Shown piece after piece: positions 40,970-49,626 of a DNA stretch of 64,000 bases. Below the pieces are notes generated by a model. That model saw nothing but the letters and a program-made list of their open reading frames with translations. It was not told where the DNA came from and searched no databases. This stretch comes from Arthrobacter sp. KBS0702 (GTDB taxonomy: Bacteria; Actinomycetota; Actinomycetes; Actinomycetales; Micrococcaceae), in the NCBI RefSeq assembly GCF_005937985.2, contig NZ_CP042172.1:2294001-2358000 (forward strand), written 5' to 3'. A program made the position numbers and the translations under genes. The number at the start of each line of letters is the position of its first letter. The stretch's first letter is position 1.

Positions 40970-41997
40970 AGGCCGGACCCCCGGAGGCCGTTCAGCGGCG
41001 CCCCATCGGCGGAGACAAAGTTGGAGATGCGCGGCCGGTTCGCGCCGGCCTGCGCGGCGGCCAGCATTTCCGGGGTGATCCGGGCCAGGCTGCCGGTGGG
41101 GTACTGCGCCGCGACATGGTCGACGTGGCGGACGCTGAGGACCTCCGGGCCGAGGAAACGGCGGGCGAGGTGCTCGAACTGCGCGGCGTCGCCGGTGGCG
41201 ATGAAGTGGTGCTCCGGCGCGGAGGTCCCGGTGCGTTCCAGGCCGCGGGACGCGAGCGAACGGTAAACGTCCTTGGCCGTCTCCTCCGCGCTGGACACCA
41301 ACGTGACATCCTCGCCCATGACGTAGGAGATCACTCCGGTGAGCAGCGGGTAATGGGTGCAGCCGAGCACCACGGTGTCCACCCCGGCGGCCTTCAGCGG
41401 TTCAAGGTATTCGCGGGCGACGGCGAGCAACTCCGGGCCCGTGGTGATGCCCGCCTCCACGTAGGGCACGAAGGCCGGGCAGGCCACCGAGGTGATGTGC
41501 AGGTCCGGCGCCGCCGCAAAGGTGTCCTCGTAGGCGCGGGAGCCGACCGTGGCCGAGGTGCCGATCACGCCGACCCGGCCGCTGCGGGTGGCGGCAACCG
41601 CGCGCCGGACGGCCGGCTGGATCACTTCAATGACCGGAATGCCGTACCGGGCGGTATAGCGTTCCCGGGCGTCGCGGAGCACGGCGGCGGACGCCGAGTT
41701 ACAGGCGATGGTGAGCAGCTTGACACCGGAATCCACCAGCTCGTCCATCACGCCGAGTGCGTTGGCGCGGACCTCGGCGATGGGCAGCGGACCGTAGGGC
41801 CCGTGCGCGGTGTCGCCGACATACAGGATGGACTCGTTGGGCAGCTGGTCAATGATGGACCGTGCGACCGTGAGGCCCCCGACGCCGGAGTCGAAGACGC
41901 CGATCGGGCGCTCCCCCAGCCCGGCATTTCCGGCGCTGCCCGCTGCGGTCTCCGCCGCAGCTGGCGCTGCCGGATCCGTGCTCGATGCTGAAGTCAT
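40966..41997 (-). CDS. murI: Glutamate racemase
   Basis: 343 residues. It makes D-glutamate for peptidoglycan. The catalytic cysteines are Cys99 in TIACNSASA and the one in [11 protein letters not shown]; Asp36 lies in [13 protein letters not shown]. An N-terminal Ala/Ser-rich tail of about 28 residues is extra. I chose the ATG at 41997; a TATCCT box lies 9 nt upstream. The gene leads a run with the MBL gene, in conserved actinobacterial order. Confidence 0.95.
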   Translation of the reverse strand: MTSASSTDPAAPAAAETAAGSAGNAGLGERPIGVFDSGVGGLTVARSIIDQLPNESILYVGDTAHGPYGPLPIAEVRANALGVMDELVDSGVKLLTIACNSASAAVLRDARERYTARYGIPVIEVIQPAVRRAVAATRSGRVGVIGTSATVGSRAYEDTFAAAPDLHITSVACPAFVPYVEAGITTGPELLAVAREYLEPLKAAGVDTVVLGCTHYPLLTGVISYVMGEDVTLVSSAEETAKDVYRSLASRGLERTGTSAPEHHFIATGDAAQFEHLARRFLGPEVLSVRHVDHVAAQYPTGSLARITPEMLAAAQAGANRPRISNFVSADGAPLNGLRGSGL

Positions 41998-42227
41998 GAT
42001 TATTCGAGGATAGGGCTTCGCTACAGGTGCGGCCATCACATTGTGTCGCGCAACTCGTGTCTAATGGGTCACACCGGTCTCCGGCGGCGGGGCGACGCGC
42101 GGAGGGCCGGTGTTCGCCGGTGACGGCCTGCCGCTGCACCGGGCCGATATGCTTTTGGCTCCGTCGAGTTGTCGGCGGCGGCCGTCGTGCACAACGGTGG
42201 GCGCAACCAGGGGGAAGGGACCGCACA

Positions 42228-42995
42228 ATGGCATGCGATGGCTGCACGACGTCGTCAAAACTCGACTTCGACTTCAGCATGGCTTTCCAGCCGATCTACG
42301 ACGCCGCTGCCGGCCGCGTCTGGGGCTACGAGGCACTGGTCAGGGGCTCGGCCGGCGAGGGTGCCTTCAGCGTCCTGTCACGAGTCGCCCCCGAGCAGAA
42401 GTACCGCTTCGACCAGGACTGCCGGGTCAAGGCAATCGAGCTGGCCTCGCGGCTGTTTCCTGCCGGTGAGGACTTGATTCTTTCCATCAACTTCATGCCG
42501 AACGCGGTCTACGAACCGGCGGCGTGCCTGCGTGCGACGCTGCTGGCAGCCAGGCGCTGCAGCTTTCCGACGACGTCAATCATGTTCGAGTTCACCGAGA
42601 ACGAAGAAGTTTCGGACACCTCCCACCTCACGAACATCATCACCGAGTACCGCAAGCACGGCTTCACCACCGCCATCGACGACTTTGGTGCCGGACATGC
42701 GGGCCTGGGGCTCCTGGTCGATTTCCAGCCCGACCTGATCAAGATCGATATGAAGCTCATCCGGGGAATCCACACGAGCCCGGCCCGTCAGGCCGTGATC
42801 GCCGGCATCGTCGGCATCGCCAGGGAGCTCGGTATCACGGTGCTCGCAGAGGGCATCGAGACGGAGGCGGAGTTCCTGGTCCTCAAGCGAGCGGGGATCC
42901 GCCTGTTTCAGGGATATTGGTTCGCGAAGCCGGCCTTCGAAGCGCTTCCCCAGATCCTCTCGGTGCCAGTCGCCGGCGTCACCACAGTCGCCTAG
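42228..42995 (+). CDS. EAL domain protein, probable c-di-GMP phosphodiesterase
   Basis: 255 residues that are essentially one EAL domain. GYEALVRG (Glu35) is the signature, with SINFMPN, FEFTENEE, TAIDDFGAGHAGLGLL, LIKIDMKLI and VLAEGIETEAE, so the metal and catalytic residues look complete and it should hydrolyse c-di-GMP. The N-terminus has a CxxC (ACDGC) of unknown use; there is no GGDEF or sensor domain. The ATG at 42228 has an AAGGGA site; the frame is open back to 42027 without support. It interrupts an otherwise conserved murI-DUF2017-clpS neighbourhood. Confidence 0.88.
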   Translation: MACDGCTTSSKLDFDFSMAFQPIYDAAAGRVWGYEALVRGSAGEGAFSVLSRVAPEQKYRFDQDCRVKAIELASRLFPAGEDLILSINFMPNAVYEPAACLRATLLAARRCSFPTTSIMFEFTENEEVSDTSHLTNIITEYRKHGFTTAIDDFGAGHAGLGLLVDFQPDLIKIDMKLIRGIHTSPARQAVIAGIVGIARELGITVLAEGIETEAEFLVLKRAGIRLFQGYWFAKPAFEALPQILSVPVAGVTTVA

Positions 42996-43009
42996 CCTTC
43001 AGCGGCCCC

Positions 43010-43570
43010 CTACGCCTCGAGCGAGGCCAGCATCGCCTGGACCAAGGACTCCTGCAGCCAGGTGGTGAAGTTGTACACCAGGGCCAGGTAGCTTTCAACG
43101 TCCTCCGCCTGGGACCAGTCCTGCATCCGGTGGACATGCTCGGCGTCGGCGTCGTCCCGGATGTCGAGGCGTTCGGCGAGCACCAGCCGGACGTCGTTGA
43201 GCGCCGTGGACCAGTGCCGGGCGTCCGCGGGCGTGAGCACCAGTTCGTCCTTGTCCAGGCCGAGGGCCGCCGCCTTCAGCGCGCCGATCTTGCTCTCGCG
43301 CAGCGAGCGCTCGGTGTAGCGGCGGAACTCGAGGGAGGCCTCGTCGTCGTCCTTCATCACGTTGGGCAGCAGGCGCCGCAGGGCCCGGTCGGACGGTTCG
43401 CGGGCCTCGCTGTCGAGCCCGACGAGCGCGGCCAGAGGATCCTGGTTGGGGCGTTCCTCCGGTTCCAGCATGGAAATGACGTCATCGAAGAGGCTGCGCA
43501 GCAGATCCCGCTCGGCCGGCTCCAGGAAGCCTGTGATGCCCTTGAGCCCGTCCTTGAATGCCTTAGCCAC
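43010..43570 (-). CDS. DUF2017 family protein (AosR-like)
   Basis: 186 residues, mostly helical, with FLEPAERDLLRSLFDDVISML and LDIRDDADAEHVHRMQDW typical of DUF2017. The M. tuberculosis homologue downstream of clpS (Rv1332, AosR) is reported as a redox-responsive transcription regulator. No cysteine is visible in this protein, so a thiol-switch mechanism is doubtful here. The GTG start overlaps the clpS stop by 8 bp. Confidence 0.85.
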   Translation of the reverse strand: MAKAFKDGLKGITGFLEPAERDLLRSLFDDVISMLEPEERPNQDPLAALVGLDSEAREPSDRALRRLLPNVMKDDDEASLEFRRYTERSLRESKIGALKAAALGLDKDELVLTPADARHWSTALNDVRLVLAERLDIRDDADAEHVHRMQDWSQAEDVESYLALVYNFTTWLQESLVQAMLASLEA

Positions 43571-43934
43571 GCTTACCCTTGCCCTTGCCTGATCCGTTGC
43601 CGCCGCCGTGGCCGCCGGTGGCCTTCTCCACGGTGGCCCAGAGGCCGTAGCCGTGCATGGCGACCGCGTGCTGCTCCACCTGCTCCTTGCTGCCGTGCGC
43701 CACGATGGAGCGGCCTTTCTTGTGCACCTCGAGCATGAGCTTGTTGGCCTTCGCCTCGGAGTAGCCGAAGTAACTGCGGAAGACGTAGCTCACGTAGCTC
43801 ATCAGGTTCACCGGATCATTCCAGATCACAAGGTTCCAGGGGATGTCCGGGGCGGTCAGGACGTCGGTGGACGCCGCTGTTCCGGTCTGGGTGCTCTCCT
43901 GGGTGTCAGGGCCGAGCGCAACGCTAAGGGTCAT
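43563..43934 (-). CDS. clpS: ATP-dependent Clp protease adaptor ClpS
   Basis: 123 residues. The adaptor core reads WNLVIWNDPVNLMSYVSYVF, with YSEAKANKLMLEVHKKGRSIV and EQVEQHAVAMHGYGLWATVE; it delivers N-degron substrates to ClpA/ClpC. The C-terminus is a Gly/Lys tail not usual for the family. TAGAAT lies 6 nt ahead of the ATG. It is divergent from pncB. Confidence 0.93.
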   Translation of the reverse strand: MTLSVALGPDTQESTQTGTAASTDVLTAPDIPWNLVIWNDPVNLMSYVSYVFRSYFGYSEAKANKLMLEVHKKGRSIVAHGSKEQVEQHAVAMHGYGLWATVEKATGGHGGGNGSGKGKGKRG

Positions 43935-43940
43935 CTGTCC

Positions 43941-43965
43941 ATTCTATGGGGCGGCGCACTAGAGT
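43941..43965. promoter_or_regulatory. Compact divergent leaderless promoters of clpS and pncB
   Basis: The minus-strand -10 TAGAAT (43941-43946) is 6 nt from the clpS ATG, and the plus-strand -10 TAGAGT (43960-43965) is 6 nt from the pncB GTG. The two -10 boxes are 13 bp apart inside a 37-bp gap, so polymerase binding in the two directions should exclude each other. Confidence 0.5.
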
Positions 43966-43971
43966 GAATTT

Positions 43972-45300
43972 GTGAGTACCTCTGCCGGCTGGGACCATCC
44001 CCGCACGTCCCTGTACACCGACCATTACGAGCTGACCATGCTGCAGGCCGCGCTGCACTCCGGCGCCGCGCACCGCAAATCGGTGTTCGAGGCCTTCGCC
44101 CGGCGGCTGCCGGACGGACGCCGCTACGGCATCGTGGCCGGAACCGGCCGGCTGCTGGAAGGGATCGCCGACTTCCGCTTCGGCGACGCCGAGCTCGACT
44201 TCCTGCGCCGCACCAAGGTGGTCAACGAGGAAACCTTGGAGTACCTGGCGAACTTCTCCTTCTCCGGTGACATCTGGGGCTACGCGGAGGGCGAGGCGTA
44301 CTTCCCCAACTCCCCCATCCTGATTGTCGAATCCACCTTCGCCGAGGCCTGCATCCTCGAGACGTACATCCTCTCGATCCTGAACCACGACAGCGCTATC
44401 GCCTCCGCGGCCTCCCGCATGATTACCGCCGCCGGCAACCGGCCCTGCGTCGAGATGGGCTCCCGCCGGACCCAGGAGGAATCCGCCGTCGCTGCCGCCC
44501 GGGCCGCCGTGATCGCGGGCTTCGACAGCACCTCCAACCTCGAAGCCGGCCGCCGCTACGGGATCAAGACGGTGGGCACGGCCGCCCACTCCTTCACCCT
44601 GCTGCACGACACCGAGCGCGAGGCGTTTGAGGCGCAGATCGCCTCGATGGGCGCCGGCACCGCGCTGCTCGTGGACACCTACGACGTCGAGGCGGCCGTG
44701 CGCACCGCCGTCGAACTGGCCGGCGCCAAGCTGGGCGCCGTCCGCCTGGACTCCGGCGACCTCGTGGCCCAGGCGCAGTGGGTCCGGCAGCTCCTCGACG
44801 AACTCGGCAACGAGAACACCCGGATCATCGTCACCTCGGACCTGGACGAATTCGCCATTGCCGCGCTGCAGTCCGCCCCGGTGGACTCCTACGGCGTCGG
44901 CACCTCGCTGGTGACGGGCTCCGGCGCGCCGACGGCCAGCATGGTCTACAAGCTGGTCAGCCGCACCGACGACAACGGCGACTTTGTTGCGGTGGCCAAG
45001 GCGGCGAAGAACAAGACCAGCAAGGGCGGCCGGAAGTATGCCCTGCGCAAGCTCAACGAACGCGGTACCGCCAGCCAGGAGATCGTCGGGATCGGGCACC
45101 GCCCGGACGACGACGGCAACGACCGGCCGCTGCTGCAGCAGTTCATCAAGAACGGCGAGCTGCTGCCCGGCTGGACCGGGCCCGAAGGTGTGGTGCGGGC
45201 ACGGCAACGCCACGCGGACAGCATGCGGGAGCTTCCTGCCGTGGTCAACCGGCTCCAGCGCGGCGAAGCAGCCATCCCCACCATCTACGAGGAGGACTGA
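43972..45300 (+). CDS. pncB: Nicotinate phosphoribosyltransferase
   Basis: 442 residues. It joins nicotinate to PRPP (with ATP) in NAD salvage. TSLYTDHYELTMLQAAL at the start, the FEAFARRLPDGRRYGIVAG segment, EMGSRRTQEESAV, GTAAHSF and VRLDSGDL mark the family. The GTG start is set by a -10 box 6 nt upstream. The next gene is nicotinamidase, one base after the stop, so the pair converts nicotinamide to nicotinate mononucleotide. Confidence 0.95.
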   Translation: MSTSAGWDHPRTSLYTDHYELTMLQAALHSGAAHRKSVFEAFARRLPDGRRYGIVAGTGRLLEGIADFRFGDAELDFLRRTKVVNEETLEYLANFSFSGDIWGYAEGEAYFPNSPILIVESTFAEACILETYILSILNHDSAIASAASRMITAAGNRPCVEMGSRRTQEESAVAAARAAVIAGFDSTSNLEAGRRYGIKTVGTAAHSFTLLHDTEREAFEAQIASMGAGTALLVDTYDVEAAVRTAVELAGAKLGAVRLDSGDLVAQAQWVRQLLDELGNENTRIIVTSDLDEFAIAALQSAPVDSYGVGTSLVTGSGAPTASMVYKLVSRTDDNGDFVAVAKAAKNKTSKGGRKYALRKLNERGTASQEIVGIGHRPDDDGNDRPLLQQFIKNGELLPGWTGPEGVVRARQRHADSMRELPAVVNRLQRGEAAIPTIYEED

Positions 45301-45945
45301 ATGTCACGCGCCTTGATCATTGTTGACGTGCAGAACGATTTCTGCGAGGGCGGGGCGCTCCCTGTCGAGGGCGGGGCTGCCCTGGCCGCCGAGATCAGCG
45401 AATACGTCGACGCCCACCACGGGCAGTTCGACCACATCGTCGCCACCCAGGACTGGCACATCGAGCCCGGCGCGCACTTCTCGGACGAGCCGGACTTCGT
45501 CGACAGCTGGCCGAAGCACTGCGTCGCCGGAACCCGGGGTGCCGAGCTCCACCCGGACCTGGACACCGAATACATCCAGGCCTACTTCCGCAAGGGACAG
45601 TTCACCGCGGCCTACTCGGGTTTCGAGGGCCTGCTCGCCCCGGACGACGCCGTCCCCACCGGCGACCGCACGCCCGGCTCGCTGCCCGTCGGGGGCGCCG
45701 ATGCCGCTGAGGCTTTCGCCGCCGGCGAGGATGCCATCGGCCTGGACGACTGGCTGCAGAGCCACGACGTCGAGGAGGTTGTGGTGGTGGGAATCGCCAC
45801 CGACCACTGCGTCAAGGCCACCGCGCTGGACGCCGTCCAGGCCGGCTACTCCGTCACCGTGCTGCGCGGGCTCACCGTGGGCATCGCGGAAGACCTCGAC
45901 GACGCCGTGGCCGAGATGGAACTCGGCGGCGTCGACATCGCCTGA
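45301..45945 (+). CDS. pncA: Nicotinamidase (isochorismatase family)
   Basis: 214 residues. The catalytic triad is Asp9 (IIVDVQNDF), Lys98 (YFRKGQF) and Cys170 (ATDHCVKATA); metal ligands Asp51, His53, His59 and His73 fit the PncA pattern. It deamidates nicotinamide to nicotinate for the preceding PncB. The ATG directly follows the pncB stop, so translation is coupled. Confidence 0.93.
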   Translation: MSRALIIVDVQNDFCEGGALPVEGGAALAAEISEYVDAHHGQFDHIVATQDWHIEPGAHFSDEPDFVDSWPKHCVAGTRGAELHPDLDTEYIQAYFRKGQFTAAYSGFEGLLAPDDAVPTGDRTPGSLPVGGADAAEAFAAGEDAIGLDDWLQSHDVEEVVVVGIATDHCVKATALDAVQAGYSVTVLRGLTVGIAEDLDDAVAEMELGGVDIA

Positions 45946-45971
45946 GCTCGTCGCGGCGTCCGCCCGCACAG

Positions 45972-45977
45972 TAGACT
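45972..45977 (+). promoter_or_regulatory. -10 box TAGACT of the small lipoprotein gene
   Basis: TAGACT lies 49 nt ahead of the ATG at 46027, giving a short leader that contains a GGAG ribosome site. It contrasts with the leaderless layout of neighbouring genes. Confidence 0.45.
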
Positions 45978-46026
45978 CGGAATCCTTGCCAGTAAACGTC
46001 TGATCCGTAAAGCCCCGGAGTACACC

Positions 46027-46371
46027 ATGAAGAAGATCCTGACCGTCCTGATCGCTGCCGGGACCCTGCTCGGCGCTGCCGCCTGCTCGGCCCCGAAAAT
46101 GACGAGCGAGGAAACCTGCGCGCGCATCAAGACCATCACCGCCTCGCCGACCTCCAGCTCCGACAAGTTCGGCATGACCCGGCTGGCGAACCAGATCCGG
46201 CCCATCGAGGCGAACGCCTCCGAAGAGCTCCAGGCCCCGCTGCAGTCAATCGTCGACTACCTCGACGAGTCCGCGAAGAAGGACCCGGACTCGGCCAAGC
46301 TGGAGGATCTGAAGGCCAAGTACACCTCGGCCGGCCAGACCTTCTCCCAGGCCTGCGGCGCCGCCCAGTAA
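46027..46371 (+). CDS. Small lipoprotein of unknown function
   Basis: 114 residues. The signal MKKILTVLIAAGTLLGAAAC ends in a lipobox with Cys20. The mature part is helical and charged (ASEELQAPLQSIVDYLDESA) with a second Cys pair possibility near ETCARI and QACGAA. It should be anchored outside the membrane. No known domain is recognised. It is followed by a strong terminator. Confidence 0.8.
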   Translation: MKKILTVLIAAGTLLGAAACSAPKMTSEETCARIKTITASPTSSSDKFGMTRLANQIRPIEANASEELQAPLQSIVDYLDESAKKDPDSAKLEDLKAKYTSAGQTFSQACGAAQ

Positions 46372-46391
46372 CGGCGGGCGTACCAGCGCAC

Positions 46392-46423
46392 GAAAAAGGG
46401 ACCGGTCACCCGGTCCCTTTTTC
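46392..46423. terminator. Bidirectional intrinsic terminator
   Basis: Perfect 14-bp arms (46392-46405, 46410-46423) with a 4-nt loop; the arms contain A5 and T5 runs, so it can work in both directions. It separates the convergent lipoprotein and helicase genes. Confidence 0.85.
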
Positions 46424-46446
46424 ATGCCTGCGTTCTGCGCCGGCCG

Positions 46447-48231
46447 CTACTTCCGGCCGATAAACCAGTCCTGGAGCTTCCGAAGCCGCGTCTGCAGCTG
46501 CTCCTCGTTGGCCTGCGCCACGGCTGGACCGCCGCAGACGGTCCGGAGCTTGGTGTGGATGACGCCGTGCGGGGTGCCCGTGCGTGCGGACCAGGCCGCG
46601 ACGTTCTTGGCCAGTTCGGTGCGCAGGTCCATCAGCATCCGGTGGTCCGGCACTGCGGGCGCCGGCTCGGAGGCCGCTCCCTGGGGCGCGCGCTTGTTCT
46701 TGCGGTTGAGCTGTTCGTGCTGGCGCTGGCGCAGCAGGGTGCCCACCTGTTCGGCGTCGAGCAGGCCGGGGATACCAAGGAAGTCGAGCTCGTCCTCGGA
46801 GCCTACTTCGCCGCCGGTGCCGAATTCGCCGCCGTCGAACAGGACGCGGTCGAAGGAGGCCTGCGAGTCGAGCGCCTCGAACTTGCCCTTCATCAGGGTG
46901 TCCGAGGCCTTTTCCTCGCGGTTCGCCTCGTCCATGAGCGAGTCCTCGGGGTTGAACAGCCCGTCGGCATCCTCCTTCTCCGGACGGTCCAGGGCGTGGT
47001 CCCGTTCGGCCTCCATCGAGTTCGCCAGCGCCATCAGCTGCGGCACGGAGGGCAGGAACACCGACGCCGTCTCGCCGCGCTTGCGGGCACGCACGAAGCG
47101 GCCCACAGCCTGGGCGAAGAACAGCGGCGTGGACGTGGAGGTCGCATAGACGCCGACGGAAAGCCGCGGGACGTCCACGCCTTCGGACACCATGCGGACC
47201 GCGACCATCCAGCGCTTCTCGCCGGCGGAGAACTCCTCGATCTTGGACGAGGCTTTCGCGTCGTCGGAGAGGATGACCGTGGGGGACTCGCCGGTGATCC
47301 GCTTCAACTGGCCGGCGTAGGCCCGGGCGTCGTCGTGGTCGGTGGCGATGACCAGGCCGCCGGCGTCGGGCACAGTGCGCCGCACCTCGCTGAGGCGCTT
47401 GTCCGCGCCGACCAGCACGGCCGGGATCCACTCGCCGGCCGGATTCAACGCGGTCCGCCAGGCCTGGGACACGATGTCCTTGGTCACGGCGGCCTCGCCG
47501 AGGGAGGCGGCCATCTCGTCGCCGGCACTGGTACGCCAGCGCATCTGGCCGGAGTAGGCCATAAACATCACCGGGCGGACCACGTGGTCGCGCAGGGCCT
47601 TTCCGTAGCCGTAGGTGTAGTCGGCCTTGGAACGTCGGATCCCGTCGCGGTCCTCGGCGTACTCGACGAACGGGATGGGCGAGGTGTCCGAGCGGAACGG
47701 CGTACCGGTCAGCGAGAGGCGCCGGGTGGCGGGATCGAAGGCTTCGCGCAGCCCGTCGCCCCAGGACAGCGCCTCGCCGCCGTGGTGGATTTCGTCGAGG
47801 ATCACCAGCGTGCGCGCTGCCTCGGTCTTGGCCCGGTGCAGCATCGGTTTGCTGGCCACCTGCGCGTACGTGACGGCGACACCGATGAAGCCGCGGCCAT
47901 GCTGGCCGTCCGCGTTCTTGAAGTTGGGATCGATGGCGATGCCGACCTTGGCGGCGGCGTCGGCCCACTGGCGCTTCAGGTGGTCCGTCGGGGCCACGAT
48001 GGTCACCCGGTTCACCACCCCGGCCTCGACCAGCATCGATGCCACCCGGAGGGCGAAGGTGGTCTTACCGGCGCCGGGGGTGGCGACCGCGAGGAAGTCC
48101 TTGGGGTGGGTGCTGAAGTAGCTGTCCAGGGCTTCCTGCTGCCAGGCACGGAGCTTGGGTGCGGTGCCCCAGGCGGCCCGCTCGGGATAGGCCGGGGGCA
48201 GCACTGGCCCGCCAAAGAGTGTCTCAGTCAC
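46447..48231 (-). CDS. DEAD/DEAH-box superfamily 2 helicase
   Basis: 594 residues. Motif I is VATPGAGKTTFALRVAS near residue 53, motif II LDEIHHGG, motif III SLTGTPFR, and the second RecA domain has AVGRFVRARKRGE (motif VI). The C-terminus has an acidic segment and a basic tail. It resembles actinobacterial restriction-like type III/UvrB-like helicases without a nuclease domain. It is read away from the DUF3039 gene, which lies 165 bp upstream on the same strand. Substrate (DNA or RNA) is unknown. Confidence 0.88.
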   Translation of the reverse strand: MTETLFGGPVLPPAYPERAAWGTAPKLRAWQQEALDSYFSTHPKDFLAVATPGAGKTTFALRVASMLVEAGVVNRVTIVAPTDHLKRQWADAAAKVGIAIDPNFKNADGQHGRGFIGVAVTYAQVASKPMLHRAKTEAARTLVILDEIHHGGEALSWGDGLREAFDPATRRLSLTGTPFRSDTSPIPFVEYAEDRDGIRRSKADYTYGYGKALRDHVVRPVMFMAYSGQMRWRTSAGDEMAASLGEAAVTKDIVSQAWRTALNPAGEWIPAVLVGADKRLSEVRRTVPDAGGLVIATDHDDARAYAGQLKRITGESPTVILSDDAKASSKIEEFSAGEKRWMVAVRMVSEGVDVPRLSVGVYATSTSTPLFFAQAVGRFVRARKRGETASVFLPSVPQLMALANSMEAERDHALDRPEKEDADGLFNPEDSLMDEANREEKASDTLMKGKFEALDSQASFDRVLFDGGEFGTGGEVGSEDELDFLGIPGLLDAEQVGTLLRQRQHEQLNRKNKRAPQGAASEPAPAVPDHRMLMDLRTELAKNVAAWSARTGTPHGVIHTKLRTVCGGPAVAQANEEQLQTRLRKLQDWFIGRK

Positions 48232-48396
48232 CTAGGACCCCTCCCTTCCGCGCACGTCAGCCGGTTCCGGAGAAACCCTAGTAAGCACAAAAACACCAAT
48301 CTTTTTCGGATGAACCGGACAGCAGGGAGGCAACCCAGCCGGTTTCTGCCCGCGACGGATCAAAGCCGCGCCGCGGGGGACCTTAGCTCGCGGGCC

Positions 48397-48723
48397 TTAT
48401 TTGCCCGAGTCTCCGCCGTCGCTTCCCGGACGGAGGCCCTCATAGACCTCTTTGCACTCGGGGCATACGGGGAACTTCTTCGGGTCGCGGCCGGGCGTCC
48501 ACACCTTGCCGCAGAGGGCGATAACCGGCTCCCCCGACAGGGCCGATTCCATGATCTTTTCCTTGCGGACGTAGTGCGAGAAGCGCTCCCGGTCGCCCGG
48601 CTCCACTTCCTGCCGCAGTTCCTCGCGCTCAATGGTGGCCGTAGACGTCCCGGCTCCGGAGAGCTCACGCATCGGGTCGTTTGCCGGGTCATTTTCCAGG
48701 GCTGGATCCGTCATGCTGGTCAT
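48397..48723 (-). CDS. DUF3039 family protein
   Basis: 108 residues. The C-terminal part has the hallmark LCGKVWTPGRDPKKFPVCPECKEVYEGL, a small zinc-ribbon-like unit with three cysteines. The N-terminus is polar and probably disordered. The start at 48723 follows TAAGAT by 7 nt and is preferred to a TTG nine bases upstream. It is an actinobacterial family of unknown function, found here beside the helicase gene. Confidence 0.85.
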   Translation of the reverse strand: MTSMTDPALENDPANDPMRELSGAGTSTATIEREELRQEVEPGDRERFSHYVRKEKIMESALSGEPVIALCGKVWTPGRDPKKFPVCPECKEVYEGLRPGSDGGDSGK

Positions 48724-48730
48724 GCCAACC

Positions 48731-48736
48731 ATCTTA
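48731..48736 (-). promoter_or_regulatory. -10 box TAAGAT, leaderless-type promoter
   Basis: TAAGAT ends 7 nt before the preferred ATG of the DUF3039 gene. Confidence 0.45.
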
Positions 48737-48794
48737 GCCGCTGGATCGGACAGAATCGCGACGGCGGCATCCGCCGTCGGGCATTTCGGCGCCG

Positions 48795-49574
48795 TTACAG
48801 GCCCTGCCAGCGCGGCTTGCTGTCGTAGCTGTGCCGGTAGTAGTCGGCGAGTCGCAGCGAGGACGCCGCGGCCTCGTCCAGCAGGACCGTGACGTGCGGA
48901 TGCAGTTGCAGAACCGAGGCCGGGCAGATGGCGGCCACCGGGCCCTCCACCAGGTCCCGGACCGCCTGCGCCTTCTGCGCCCCGGTGGCGAGGAGGATCA
49001 CATGCCGGGCTTCGAGGATGGTGCCCAGGCCCTGGGTAATGACATGGTGCGGCACCTCCGCGAGGTTGCTGAAAAACCGGGCGTTGTCTCGCCGCGTCTG
49101 CTCCACCAGGGTTTTGATCCGGGTCCGGGAGGCCAGCGAGGAGCCCGGCTCGTTGAAACCGATATGGCCGTCGGTCCCCAGTCCCAGCAGCTGGAGGTCC
49201 ACTCCCCCGGCGGCCCGGATGGCCTCCTCAAAGGCCCGGCACGCGGCGGGGACGTCCGCGGCCTGCCCGTCCGGACCATGGACGTTCTCCGGGCTGATGT
49301 TGACGCGCCCGGTGAATTCTCGCCGGATCACTTCGCGATAGGACCCGGGATGGCCGGGAGGGAGGCCCACGTACTCGTCCAGGGTGAAAGCCCGGACCCG
49401 GCTGAAATCCAAGCCGCGCCGGTGCCGCTGCTCGAGCTCCTCATACACCGGCAGCGGCGAGGATCCGGTGGCCAAGCCCAGGACGGCGTCGGGCTTGTTC
49501 TTCAGCAGTGCCTCGATCGCGTCCGCGGCGAGGACGGCGATCGGCCTGCCGCCCGGAAGGATCACAACTTCCAT
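48795..49574 (-). CDS. nagB: Glucosamine-6-phosphate deaminase
   Basis: 259 residues. It converts glucosamine-6-phosphate to fructose-6-phosphate and ammonia. LGLATGSSPLPVYEEL, FTLDEYVGLPPGHPGSY, LLGLGTDGHIGFNEPGSS and the C-terminal LQLHPHVTVLLDEAAAS are family motifs. The ATG at 49574 follows TAGCCT by 7 nt; the upstream open frame is not supported. NagA, the preceding pathway step, is encoded 10 kb away at 59576. Confidence 0.93.
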   Translation of the reverse strand: MEVVILPGGRPIAVLAADAIEALLKNKPDAVLGLATGSSPLPVYEELEQRHRRGLDFSRVRAFTLDEYVGLPPGHPGSYREVIRREFTGRVNISPENVHGPDGQAADVPAACRAFEEAIRAAGGVDLQLLGLGTDGHIGFNEPGSSLASRTRIKTLVEQTRRDNARFFSNLAEVPHHVITQGLGTILEARHVILLATGAQKAQAVRDLVEGPVAAICPASVLQLHPHVTVLLDEAAASSLRLADYYRHSYDSKPRWQGL

Positions 49575-49581
49575 GAACCGC

Positions 49582-49587
49582 AGGCTA
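49582..49587 (-). promoter_or_regulatory. -10 box TAGCCT, leaderless-type promoter of nagB
   Basis: TAGCCT ends 7 nt before the nagB ATG. Confidence 0.45.
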
Positions 49588-49626
49588 TCCCACTCCGGCC
49601 GTTCCTGCCCGGGCCGTCGGACCCGG

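Noticed and set aside
42036..42076. CRP-like half-sites (CACATTGTG and a TCACA) between murI and the EAL gene
   Set aside because: No full TGTGA-N6-TCACA pattern; only half-sites match, so too weak to call.
46555..48828. A 757-codon plus-strand frame opposite the helicase gene
   Set aside because: It overlaps the helicase motifs and the DUF3039 gene and has no motifs of its own.
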